Source: Sphingobacterium lactis (lineage in GTDB: Bacteria; Bacteroidota; Bacteroidia; Sphingobacteriales; Sphingobacteriaceae). From it: a DNA stretch of 64,000 nt. Under the pieces are notes generated by a model. The model ran no database searches. It saw only the letters and a program-made list of their open reading frames with translations, and was not told the DNA's origin. The stretch spans positions 2,480,001 to 2,544,000 of the forward strand of contig NZ_CP049246.1 in NCBI RefSeq assembly GCF_011046555.1, read 5' to 3'. The position numbers were made by a program, and so were the translations under genes. Shown in pieces: positions 18,065 through 27,512 of the stretch (positions within the stretch are counted from its first letter, which is position 1; each line of letters begins with the position of its first letter).

Positions 18065-20800
18065 ATGAAATCTTTTATCCGATTTTGTTTATATATTATT
18101 TTCAGCGCTATGCAAATGGCGTATGGCCAGTTGAGGGTGTCAGAGGTCACTGTCGAGGGCAAGGAGAATCCTATCGGAGTTCAAACTTTAGTGCCTCAAT
18201 TTAGTTGGAAGCTTTTGAGTAATGCAAATGGAACGTATCAAAAGGGGTATCGGATTCAAGTCTTTCAAGAAACAATAAATCAGCAAGAAAGAGCGGTATG
18301 GGATTCCGAATGGGTATCATCTGAAAAATCATTGTATATACCCTATGATGGGGCATCACTCCTGCCAGGAACTTCCTATCGATTCCATATTGCTGTAAAA
18401 GATCAGCATGGAAACTTGGCAAAAAAAGAAAATAATTATTTCCATACGGGATTGTTGAAAGAAGAAGATTGGGGAAATGCCAAATGGATTGCCAAGGAGC
18501 AGCTTCCAGATTCATTAATAAATCCATTACCCTTAAGTTCAAGTAAATTACGCTTAGAGAAGCAGTATGAATTACCTGTTTTTAGAAAGTCATTTAAGGT
18601 AACTAAAAAATTGAGTTCAGCTTTCGCCTATATTTCAGGCTTAGGACATTTTGAACTTCTATTGAATGGAGCAGCTGTAGATGATGCGTTCTTACAGCCT
18701 GGTTGGACGAAATATGATAAGGAGGCATTTTATGTTGTATATGATTTAACCAACCGTATCCATCAAGGAGATAACGTATTTGGTGTTCTGTTGGGAAATG
18801 GATTTTATTATGTGCCCCCAATAAAAGGAAGATATCAGAAACATAAAGTAGCTTTTGGCCTTCCAAAATTAAAGATGAAGCTAATCCTTCGCTATGACGA
18901 TGGTTCATCTGAGGTAATCGATTCAAATCAAAGTTGGAAAACACATCGGTCTCCAATAACCTTTTCCAGTATTTATGGAGGAGAGGATGTTGATGCGCGA
19001 ATTCTTCCAGAGAATTGGGCTACCAATACCTTTAACGATGATTCTTGGGCAAAAGCACTGCAAGTTGAAGGTCCTGCTTTAATCGCTCAAGAAATCTATC
19101 CAAACAAAGTAATGCAGTCCTTCAAGCCATTGACAGAAAAGGTAATCGATGAAAAAACAAGGTTGTATGATTTTGGTCAAAATGCTTCCGGCATTATAAA
19201 TATTCGGATGAAGGCTAATAAAGGGGATACCATTCGAATTTATCCTGCTGAATTATTGAAAGATGGTCGAATAACGCAAAAACATACCGGTAGTCCACAT
19301 TATTATCAATACGTCTTTGCTGATGGAAAAGAAGTGTCATGGTCTCCCAAATTTTCTTATTACGGGTTCCGTTTTGCTGAGGTTGAGCTCATGCCAAAAT
19401 CGGGTAGTTCAGTGAAAATCTTGGGGATTCAAGCTGACCATATTCGAAACAGTACTTCTCACAGTGGCACATTTACCTCTTCTGATACTTTATTCAATCA
19501 GATTCATAACCTAATCAATTGGGGAATTAAAAGTAACATGGTTTCCGTATTTACAGATTGTCCTCATCGCGAAAAATTGGGCTGGCTAGAACAATTGCAC
19601 CTCATGGGGCCCTCCGTTCAATATAATTTCGATGCCAAACTGCTCTTTAAAAAAGCATTGCGGGATATGCGAAACTCACAAACTTCATCAGGTTTAATTC
19701 CAGAGATAGCACCTGAATATGTTCAGTTTGATTGGGGAGGAGATATGTTCCGGGATTCTCCAGAATGGGGAAGCAGCGCCATAATCCTCCCATGGTATGC
19801 ATACCAATGGTATGGAGACATATCCTTCCTGCACGATAATTATGACATGATGAAGGGATATTTGCAGTATTTGCAAGGTAAAGCGAAAGACCATATCCTA
19901 TTCCAAGGATTAAGTGATTGGTACGATATAGGACCAGAAAGACCAGGCGTATCTCAACTTACACCAAAGGGTATTACCGCGACTTCAATCTACTATTATG
20001 ATTTAGGAATAATGGCTAAAATAGCGAAGCTATTAGGGAAAGAGAATGATGTTAATACTTATACTATCCTTCAAAATAAAGTTGGAGAATCTTTCAACAA
20101 GCATTTTTTTGATCCAAAAACAGCCAAATATGCGACCGGTAGCCAGACTTCGCAGGCAATGCCGCTCTATTTAGGCTTGGTATCACCTGAAAATAAAGAA
20201 AAGGTGCTTGAAAACCTTATACAAGATATCTATTCTAAGGACACCAGTTTTACAAGTGGCGATGTAGGTCACCGGTATCTCATTCAAGTGCTTTCGGACC
20301 ATGGATATGATCAACTCATTTATGATATGCATAAAGATGATACCAGACCAGGTTATGGATATCAAATCCGTAAAGGTGCAACCGCTTTAACCGAGTCTTG
20401 GGCAGCATTACCCAACGTATCGAACAACCATTTTATGCTCGGTCATCTTATGGAATGGTTTCATAGCGGCTTAGGAGGAATTAAGCAGGCACCTGAGTCT
20501 GTAGGATTTCAACATGTATGGATTGCACCAAAGCTATTAGATCGGAAAATGGATGTTCAAGTCCAATACGAAACTCCATATGGTCCTGTGGAGGTGGATA
20601 GAAAAACGAGTATTTCTGGACAAATATTGACGATTCAAATTCCTGTTGGCGCGCGTGCAACAGTCGAATTGCCTAAAGCTAATCATTGGAAAGTTTTGGG
20701 AGAAGGTGCCCAACCGATAAAGGACGCAGCCAATCCTTTATCTCAGTATTGGCAATTACCTTCAGGAAAGTATGAGTTCCAGCATGAGGTAATCGATTGA
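18065..20800 (+). CDS. GH78 alpha-L-rhamnosidase, exported (second copy)
   Basis: 911 residues from the ATG at 18065, which gives a signal peptide ending near MAYGQ; an in-frame start at 18023 would overlap the GH28 gene. Domain order is the same as the first GH78, and the catalytic region reads DCPHREKLGWLE (from Asp498, general acid Glu503), followed by the conserved GLSDWYDIGP segment. It differs clearly from the copy at 4441 (REKLGW instead of RNERQPW), so the two probably act on different linkages. Releases alpha-L-rhamnose outside the cytoplasm. Confidence 0.92.
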   Translation: MKSFIRFCLYIIFSAMQMAYGQLRVSEVTVEGKENPIGVQTLVPQFSWKLLSNANGTYQKGYRIQVFQETINQQERAVWDSEWVSSEKSLYIPYDGASLLPGTSYRFHIAVKDQHGNLAKKENNYFHTGLLKEEDWGNAKWIAKEQLPDSLINPLPLSSSKLRLEKQYELPVFRKSFKVTKKLSSAFAYISGLGHFELLLNGAAVDDAFLQPGWTKYDKEAFYVVYDLTNRIHQGDNVFGVLLGNGFYYVPPIKGRYQKHKVAFGLPKLKMKLILRYDDGSSEVIDSNQSWKTHRSPITFSSIYGGEDVDARILPENWATNTFNDDSWAKALQVEGPALIAQEIYPNKVMQSFKPLTEKVIDEKTRLYDFGQNASGIINIRMKANKGDTIRIYPAELLKDGRITQKHTGSPHYYQYVFADGKEVSWSPKFSYYGFRFAEVELMPKSGSSVKILGIQADHIRNSTSHSGTFTSSDTLFNQIHNLINWGIKSNMVSVFTDCPHREKLGWLEQLHLMGPSVQYNFDAKLLFKKALRDMRNSQTSSGLIPEIAPEYVQFDWGGDMFRDSPEWGSSAIILPWYAYQWYGDISFLHDNYDMMKGYLQYLQGKAKDHILFQGLSDWYDIGPERPGVSQLTPKGITATSIYYYDLGIMAKIAKLLGKENDVNTYTILQNKVGESFNKHFFDPKTAKYATGSQTSQAMPLYLGLVSPENKEKVLENLIQDIYSKDTSFTSGDVGHRYLIQVLSDHGYDQLIYDMHKDDTRPGYGYQIRKGATALTESWAALPNVSNNHFMLGHLMEWFHSGLGGIKQAPESVGFQHVWIAPKLLDRKMDVQVQYETPYGPVEVDRKTSISGQILTIQIPVGARATVELPKANHWKVLGEGAQPIKDAANPLSQYWQLPSGKYEFQHEVID

Positions 20801-20829
20801 AAAATTTCGCGAAGCTTTAAAATTAAGAT

Positions 20830-21945
20830 ATGAAACACCTGATAAATATATGCATTAGTTTATTTTTCTCCACTTTTTTAATCGCTCAGACGGAATTTGC
20901 TTCTGTCTCGCAAGAAGAAATGCAGAAAATTTATGAAGAGGTCAAAACTCCCTACAAATATGGTTTGGTTGTGCTTCCAGCAGATCCTTCCTTTCAAATA
21001 GATTGTCCAACCATTTACAGGGAAGGAAGCATGTGGTACATGACTTACATCGTGTTCAATGGCCAGGGATATGAAACCTATCTGGCGAAAAGTAAGAACC
21101 TTTTGGATTGGGAAACACTTGGTAAGCAGATGAGTTTCGGTTCAGGCAATGGATGGGATGTCAGCCAAAAAGCTGGGTATAATGCATTAGTTGATACCGA
21201 ATGGGGCGGGAATTATAAACTGCATACCTATGATGGGAAATATTGGATGTCCTACTTCGGTGGATCGTCGGTAGGTTATGAACCCGAACCATTGGCTATC
21301 GGTATGGCATTTACAGCTAAAAAGCCGACCTCGGCATTTGAATGGAATAGACTTCCAGAACCCGTACTCAGTAATACGGATAAGGATATTCGCTGGTGGG
21401 AAAACCGGAATAAATTGTTTAAAAGTTATGTAATTGAAGATCCTCAACGGAATACTGGTCATCGATACATTATGTATTATAATGCTGTTGGCGATTCATT
21501 GGTAAATAATAAACCAACCAGATGGTACGAGCGAATAGGTATGGCGGTATCAGATGACATGCGGTCTTGGAAAAGATATTTAACTGACCCTGTGGTTCAC
21601 CATCCGGTAGGAATAACCGGCGATCCGATGATTCAACGCATTAACGATACTTGGGTCATGTTTTACTTCGGTGCCTTTTGGAAAGATAAAAAAGGGGCAT
21701 TTAATCGATTCGCCGCTTCGAAGGATTTAATTCATTGGACAGATTGGAACGGTCAGGATCTGATTCAATCATCCACACAATTTGATGAATTGTATGCACA
21801 TAAGTCATTTGTCATTAAACATAAAAAAGTTGTTTATCATTTTTATTGTGCAGTAGATAAATCAGGAAACCGAGGGATTGCGCTAGCAACTTCCAATAAT
21901 CTAGGGAAAAGTCCCTTGCAATTTACACCTAAACAAAAGAATTAA
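20830..21945 (+). CDS. GH43-like five-bladed beta-propeller glycosidase, exported
   Basis: 371 residues with a signal peptide ending around LIAQ. Repeated propeller strands with paired aromatic residues (CPTIYREGSMWYMTYIVF, KYWMSYFGG, DTWVMFYFGAFW) and carboxylates at blade positions (DCPTI, TGDPMI, DELYAHKS) resemble clan GH-F or GH43/GH117-type enzymes such as arabinofuranosidases and galactosidases. The exact GH family cannot be fixed by eye. It lies two bases before a GH2 gene and probably removes a side-chain sugar such as arabinose or galactose. Confidence 0.6.
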   Translation: MKHLINICISLFFSTFLIAQTEFASVSQEEMQKIYEEVKTPYKYGLVVLPADPSFQIDCPTIYREGSMWYMTYIVFNGQGYETYLAKSKNLLDWETLGKQMSFGSGNGWDVSQKAGYNALVDTEWGGNYKLHTYDGKYWMSYFGGSSVGYEPEPLAIGMAFTAKKPTSAFEWNRLPEPVLSNTDKDIRWWENRNKLFKSYVIEDPQRNTGHRYIMYYNAVGDSLVNNKPTRWYERIGMAVSDDMRSWKRYLTDPVVHHPVGITGDPMIQRINDTWVMFYFGAFWKDKKGAFNRFAASKDLIHWTDWNGQDLIQSSTQFDELYAHKSFVIKHKKVVYHFYCAVDKSGNRGIALATSNNLGKSPLQFTPKQKN

Positions 21946-21947
21946 TC

Positions 21948-24347
21948 ATGAAACATAAATGGTATTTAACCTTACTTTCTATATTCTTATTCCATAGTTT
22001 ATTTGGTCAGGGACGGGAAGAGATTCCCTTTAATTCGAATTGGAAATTTACGCTTTCTGATGATTCCAGATTCAGCGCATTGGATTACAATAGCGAAGAC
22101 TGGAAGACCGTAGAATTACCTCATGATTGGAGCATTGCTTCGGATTTCGGAAAAGAATATCCAGCAGGGAATGCAGGTGGTGCTTTGCCAGGTGGAATAG
22201 GGTGGTATCGCAAAGACTTTAAATTAAATGAAATCGATCGAATGAAACATGTTTTCATTCGTTTCGGGGGTGCCTATCGATACACCGATGTTTGGATAAA
22301 CGGAGTTCATCTTGGAAAAAACAACAATGGATACCTCTCATTTGAGCGGGAATTAACAAAACATTTGCACTATGGAGATCAAATAAATACCATAGCAGTT
22401 AAAGTAGACAACAGTCTCCAGCCAAATTCAAGGTGGTATACCGGATCTGGGATTTACAGAAACGTGACGCTGGAAAAAAGAAATCCTTCACATTTATTAA
22501 GGGAAGAAACTTTCATTACTACCCCAAAAGTAAGTAAAGAAGAAAGTGTGATTCGGATTCAAAGTTCAGTAAATACTCCTGCCGAAGATGGTGAAATTGT
22601 GCTCCAAGATCCGAACGGTGAGGAGGTGTTACGCAAAAAAGTAACCTTTAATTCAGGGAAGTTGGATGTTCGATTTTCCATTCCTGAGATAAAACTTTGG
22701 AGTGTCGAGGATCCTCAGCTATATCAACTGCAGATTAATATCCTTGGAAATGGGAGAAACGTGAAAGATATGCTCACATATCGAGTAGGTTTTAGATCAT
22801 TTCATTTTGATACGGATAATGGATTTTTCTTAAATGATCAATTTTTGAAAATCAAGGGGGTTTGTCTTCATCATGATTTAGGCCTATTGGGCGCAGCTTT
22901 TAACAAGTCAGCAGCAAAAAGGCAACTATTGATCATGAAGGATATGGGCGTCAATGCTATTCGTACTGCACATAATCCTCCAGCAGAAGAGTTGTTAGAT
23001 CTCTGTGATGAAATTGGGCTTCTGGTTTATAATGAGGCATATGATATGTGGAACAAAAGGAAGAACAAGTTCGATTATCATATTGATTTTGCTGAACATC
23101 ATTTAAGGGACTTGGAGACATTTGTTAAACGAGATCGTAATCATCCATCCATTATTTTATGGAGTATTGGAAACGAAATTCGAGAGCAATTTGATAGTAC
23201 GGGAATGGGATATACCAAAGGTATGGCATCATTGGTGAAACAATTGGATCCAACACGACCGGTAACGGCTGCATTGACAGAAAACAATTACAGTAAAAAT
23301 TTTATTGCCCAGGCAAATGCGCTTGACGTGTTAGGGTTTAATTATAAAATTTTCGATTATGACCGGTTGCCTAAAGAATTTAAGGGGATTCCTTTGATCG
23401 CATCGGAAACGACTTCAGCACTGCAGACTCGCGGAGTATATGATCCTTTGCAGGATACCATTCAATTGTGGCCAGCATCTTCCAAAGATAAATTTGTTGT
23501 AAATGGAAATAGCGACTTTACGGTATCGGCCTATGATAATGTTGCGGCATATTGGGGAACAACCCATGAAAAAGCATGGTTAGAAGTTAAAAAAAGAAAT
23601 TATTTAGGCGGTATTTTCGTATGGACTGGTTTTGATTACCTAGGGGAGCCAGTTCCTTATCCTTTTCCTGCCAGAAGTTCCTACTACGGAATCGTTGATT
23701 TGGCAGGAATTCCAAAGGATGTTTACTATATGTACCAATCTGAATGGACTGATGCTGAAGTGTTACATCTCCTTCCACATTGGAATTGGGAGGAAGGACA
23801 GCACATCGATGTCTGGGCCTACTATAACAACGCTGATGAAGTAGAGTTGTTTCTCAATGAAAAAAGTCTAGGTAAATCCGCTAAAACTTCTAACAGATTA
23901 CACGCTAAATGGGAAGTGCCATTTGCCCCAGGAACTTTAAAGGCCGTAAAATATAAAGATGGAAGAGTGGTGCAAGAAGTTATCAAGCGAACAGCTGGTG
24001 CTCCAAGAAAGCTATTAGTGGCAACTGAGCATGAACGCTTTGCTGTAGGGGACACCACGGATCTGTATTTTATTCAAGTTTCCCTATTGGATGCCCAAGG
24101 AAATCCTGTTCCGAACGAGGAGTTAGATCTCCAGTTCAAAAGTATAAAAAATATAAGAATTTTAGGTACGGACAACGGATTTCAAGCAGACCTCAAAAGC
24201 TTGAGTCTACCGAATCGGCAAACACATAAAGGAGTGTTAGTAGCATTTGCTAAAAAAGATAATCCAGATGAAGAGGCCATTATTCATATAGAATCCAAAC
24301 TTGGAACAGAGAAATTAATTCTCAATGCAGATAAAAAACCTAATTAA
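21948..24347 (+). CDS. GH2 family glycoside hydrolase with DUF4982 and C-terminal Ig-like domain, exported
   Basis: 799 residues with a signal peptide ending near SLFGQ. The GH2 N-terminal jelly roll includes LPHDWSI and GWYRKDF; the TIM barrel shows RTAHNPPAEELLDLCDEIG, the acid/base Glu410 in SIGNEI and the nucleophile Glu487 in IASETTS. After the barrel come a DUF4982-type domain (~600-680) and a bacterial Ig-like domain, the usual architecture of Bacteroidota beta-galactosidases. It precedes susC by 18 bases, so it probably works on oligomers taken up by that pair, releasing beta-linked galactose or a related sugar in the periplasm. Confidence 0.9.
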   Translation: MKHKWYLTLLSIFLFHSLFGQGREEIPFNSNWKFTLSDDSRFSALDYNSEDWKTVELPHDWSIASDFGKEYPAGNAGGALPGGIGWYRKDFKLNEIDRMKHVFIRFGGAYRYTDVWINGVHLGKNNNGYLSFERELTKHLHYGDQINTIAVKVDNSLQPNSRWYTGSGIYRNVTLEKRNPSHLLREETFITTPKVSKEESVIRIQSSVNTPAEDGEIVLQDPNGEEVLRKKVTFNSGKLDVRFSIPEIKLWSVEDPQLYQLQINILGNGRNVKDMLTYRVGFRSFHFDTDNGFFLNDQFLKIKGVCLHHDLGLLGAAFNKSAAKRQLLIMKDMGVNAIRTAHNPPAEELLDLCDEIGLLVYNEAYDMWNKRKNKFDYHIDFAEHHLRDLETFVKRDRNHPSIILWSIGNEIREQFDSTGMGYTKGMASLVKQLDPTRPVTAALTENNYSKNFIAQANALDVLGFNYKIFDYDRLPKEFKGIPLIASETTSALQTRGVYDPLQDTIQLWPASSKDKFVVNGNSDFTVSAYDNVAAYWGTTHEKAWLEVKKRNYLGGIFVWTGFDYLGEPVPYPFPARSSYYGIVDLAGIPKDVYYMYQSEWTDAEVLHLLPHWNWEEGQHIDVWAYYNNADEVELFLNEKSLGKSAKTSNRLHAKWEVPFAPGTLKAVKYKDGRVVQEVIKRTAGAPRKLLVATEHERFAVGDTTDLYFIQVSLLDAQGNPVPNEELDLQFKSIKNIRILGTDNGFQADLKSLSLPNRQTHKGVLVAFAKKDNPDEEAIIHIESKLGTEKLILNADKKPN

Positions 24348-24365
24348 CAATTATAAATCAACGCC

Positions 24366-27300
24366 ATGGTAAATCAAATTAAGAAAGGACGATTTTGTCC
24401 ATTACCACGATTTTTGACCCTCCAAAGGACAATTCTTGGTTTTGGAATAGTACTGGGATGCCAGTCCACAATGTTGGCAAGTCCGCATGGAATTAAAGCA
24501 TTGGACCGTGTAGTTCATTACCAGGAACAAGAAGTGAAAGGAAGGGTGACGGATGACCAAGGACAGCCCCTATCTGGAGTGACCGTAGCCTTGGAAAATT
24601 CGGTTATTGCTACTTCAACAGATATGGAGGGTAATTTCACTATTCGTTTATCTGGTCAGAACGGAAGATTAAAATTCACCTCTTTAGGATTTCAAGAAAA
24701 ATTTGTCGATGTAATTGCAGGACAATCTTACCAGGTAAACTTGTTAGCTGATAATGAAAATTTGGATGAAGTGGTGGTTATCGGTTACGGGACGACAAAA
24801 AAGCGTGATCTAACTGGTTCTGTCACCTCATTGAAACAAGATGATATCGTTCGATCGCCAGCATCCAATGCATTGGAATCCATCCAAGGACAGGTACCAG
24901 GATTGGAAATTACGCGAAACTCAGGGAGTGCTACCTCTGGTATTTCCATGAATATTCGTGGAAAGCGTTCATTGGCCAAAGCAGAGGGTGCAAATTCACC
25001 ATTGGTCATCATTGATGGAATGCAAGGCGGAAATATAGCTGATATTCATCCTCAGGATATCGCTTCCTTTGATGTGTTAAAAGATGCTTCTTCAACGGCC
25101 ATATATGGTTCTCAGGGAGCAAATGGAGTTATCATAGTGACCACGAAACGTGGGCAGAATGGCAAACCACGAGTGAATTATAATACCTACCTGGGTATGA
25201 ACGGTTGGGCGCTTTATCCGGAGATGCGTACGGGAGATGCCTATATAAATTTGCGCCGGGAAGCAGCGAAAACTGCCGGACAATGGAGTACCCCAGAGGA
25301 TGACCAAACACTGTTTAATGCCGGTGAATGGACAGCTCTGAATAATAACCAATGGGTAAATTGGAAAGATGAGGTTTTTCAAACAGGTTTTGTACAAAAT
25401 CACCAATTATCGGTTTCTGGTGGGAATGCCAATACCCAAGGTATGCTTTCCGGAGGTTATTACAAGGAATTAGGCTCTTTTAAAAACGACAACCTTAGTA
25501 AGTACAATTTGCGGTTAAATGTTGATCAAACAATCAATGATTTTATTAAAGTAGGAACCACTTCCCAGATTACGCATTATGACGGAAACACAAGAGCAGA
25601 TAATGTTCTTTGGAGGGCTTCTACGAATGTCCCGCTAGGCACGGTGTATGATGACGCTGGAAAGGTGGTATTGTGGCCATTGGGTCGAGAGGGCAAGGTT
25701 AGCCCTTTGGCAGATGAACTTTCAGAATATACTGCACAGCATCAACTCGTAAACACAAACCTCATAGCAAATGGGTTTGTGGAATTGAAACCATTTACCG
25801 GATTTTCCTTCCGGTCAAATTTTGGTGCAAACTTATCCTTCAATAAAAACAACAATTTTGACAGCGCAAACTCTATCGATCGAGCAGGGGAGTTCCCTGA
25901 TTCCAAAGCGAGTATTTTCAATAATGATCGGAAATTCTTAAACTGGGATAATATTGTCAATTATACGGTTCCTTTAAATGAAGATCATAACCTCGCATTC
26001 ACAGGTTTAACCTCTTGGACAAAAGGAAGAACTACCACATCTTATTTAGAAGGAACTGGGCAACTTGTTGAAGAACAGTTGTGGCATAATTTAAGCGCGA
26101 ACGATAAAGACTCGTATATTATTCGTTCGGGATTCATCCAAAGCCAAACCTTTTCCTATGCCCTTCGTGCAAACTATTCATTTAAAGGAAAATATTTATT
26201 AACTGTCTCAAACCGATGGGATGGTGCATCACGCCTTTCAAAAGATATGAAATGGGCGGCATTTCCTTCTGTGGCTGCTGCTTGGCGAGTAAGCGATGAA
26301 TCGTGGTTTAAGACAGAGAAAATTAGTGATTTGAAATTGCGTGTCAGTTATGGACAAACTGGAAACTCCGGCATTAGTGAATATGGTACACAATCAGGAC
26401 TTTTAGGCTATTCAAACGCAGCATTTCAAGATCAAGGATTTGTATACTATGCTTATAATACCCTATTAGGAAATGAAAACCTGGGGTGGGAGCGATCGGC
26501 CCAGTGGAATATAGGTATGGATATGAATTTATTTTCAAATCGCATAAATCTTGTTGTCGACCTTTATGACACCAAGACGACTGACATTCTGTTACCTAGG
26601 ACATTACCAACTTCTATGGGGTCAGGTAATAACACGCCATTTCAAATTTATCAAAATATTGGAAGTACCCGGAATAAGGGAATTGAGGTTGTGTTAAATA
26701 CCAAAAACCTAGATAAAGAATTTAAATGGAGTAGTGATTTCACCTTCGGAGCCAATAAAGAAGAAATTACGGAATTAATTGACGGTCGTGATATTATTGG
26801 TGCGACCACAAGGGAGACAGAAAGTTTATTGATCGGTCGCCCATTGCAATCTTTCTATACGTTCAAACGGTTGGGAATCTGGCAGGAAAGTGAAGCTGAT
26901 GAGGCTGCGAGATATTTCAAGGATCAAGCAAAAACCCAAAGCTTTAAACCGGGGGATATAAAACTTGCCGACCTCAATGGTGATAACATTATTGATGACG
27001 TAAATGATGTAACATACATAGGAACGACCTCGCCCCGTTGGACTTTGGGGTTCAATAATACGTTCACCTATAAGAATTTTGATCTAAACGTTTATGCGCT
27101 TGCCCGTTGGGGACAGATGATGGAATATGATTTTACAGCCTCATTTGATCCACAGGGAAAAGGGAATTCGCCGGCGTACTTAAATTATTGGACACCAGAA
27201 AATCAAAGCAATGATTTCCCGAGACCTAACTTAACCAACTTCTACAACTATTTGGGTTATCAATCTTATAATTATGTAGATGGATCATATATCAAGCTAA

Positions 27301-27503
27301 AGACCATTACGCTTGGTTATAAATTGGATAAAGACCTTCTCCAGCGAGCTAAGCTCAATGGTGTCCGTTTTTATGTAAGTGGTAACAACCTGTTTTCATG
27401 GGCCAAAAGTGAATTTGTTCAGGATTATGATGCAGAAAGAGGTGGTTCGGCAAAAAGTCCATTATTGCGTCAGTTTGTGTTTGGTGTAAACTTAGATTTT
27501 TAA
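24366..27503 (+). CDS. susC: SusC/RagA-type TonB-dependent outer-membrane receptor
   Basis: 1045 residues. After the leader comes a carboxypeptidase-regulatory-like domain (VKGRVTDDQGQPLSGVTV, ~60-135), the TonB-box/plug junction LDEVVVIGYGTTKKRDLTG, the plug (NIRGKRS, VIIDGMQGG, IYGSQGANGVIIVTTKRG) and the 22-strand barrel ending in Phe (FGVNLDF). There is no STN domain before it, so it is not an anti-sigma-linked transducer type. With SusD it forms the lidded channel that imports oligosaccharides. The long N terminus before the hydrophobic leader suggests the true start may lie slightly further in. The neighbours imply a rhamnogalacturonan-type ligand. Confidence 0.96.
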   Translation: MVNQIKKGRFCPLPRFLTLQRTILGFGIVLGCQSTMLASPHGIKALDRVVHYQEQEVKGRVTDDQGQPLSGVTVALENSVIATSTDMEGNFTIRLSGQNGRLKFTSLGFQEKFVDVIAGQSYQVNLLADNENLDEVVVIGYGTTKKRDLTGSVTSLKQDDIVRSPASNALESIQGQVPGLEITRNSGSATSGISMNIRGKRSLAKAEGANSPLVIIDGMQGGNIADIHPQDIASFDVLKDASSTAIYGSQGANGVIIVTTKRGQNGKPRVNYNTYLGMNGWALYPEMRTGDAYINLRREAAKTAGQWSTPEDDQTLFNAGEWTALNNNQWVNWKDEVFQTGFVQNHQLSVSGGNANTQGMLSGGYYKELGSFKNDNLSKYNLRLNVDQTINDFIKVGTTSQITHYDGNTRADNVLWRASTNVPLGTVYDDAGKVVLWPLGREGKVSPLADELSEYTAQHQLVNTNLIANGFVELKPFTGFSFRSNFGANLSFNKNNNFDSANSIDRAGEFPDSKASIFNNDRKFLNWDNIVNYTVPLNEDHNLAFTGLTSWTKGRTTTSYLEGTGQLVEEQLWHNLSANDKDSYIIRSGFIQSQTFSYALRANYSFKGKYLLTVSNRWDGASRLSKDMKWAAFPSVAAAWRVSDESWFKTEKISDLKLRVSYGQTGNSGISEYGTQSGLLGYSNAAFQDQGFVYYAYNTLLGNENLGWERSAQWNIGMDMNLFSNRINLVVDLYDTKTTDILLPRTLPTSMGSGNNTPFQIYQNIGSTRNKGIEVVLNTKNLDKEFKWSSDFTFGANKEEITELIDGRDIIGATTRETESLLIGRPLQSFYTFKRLGIWQESEADEAARYFKDQAKTQSFKPGDIKLADLNGDNIIDDVNDVTYIGTTSPRWTLGFNNTFTYKNFDLNVYALARWGQMMEYDFTASFDPQGKGNSPAYLNYWTPENQSNDFPRPNLTNFYNYLGYQSYNYVDGSYIKLKTITLGYKLDKDLLQRAKLNGVRFYVSGNNLFSWAKSEFVQDYDAERGGSAKSPLLRQFVFGVNLDF

Positions 27504-27512
27504 GGAGGAATT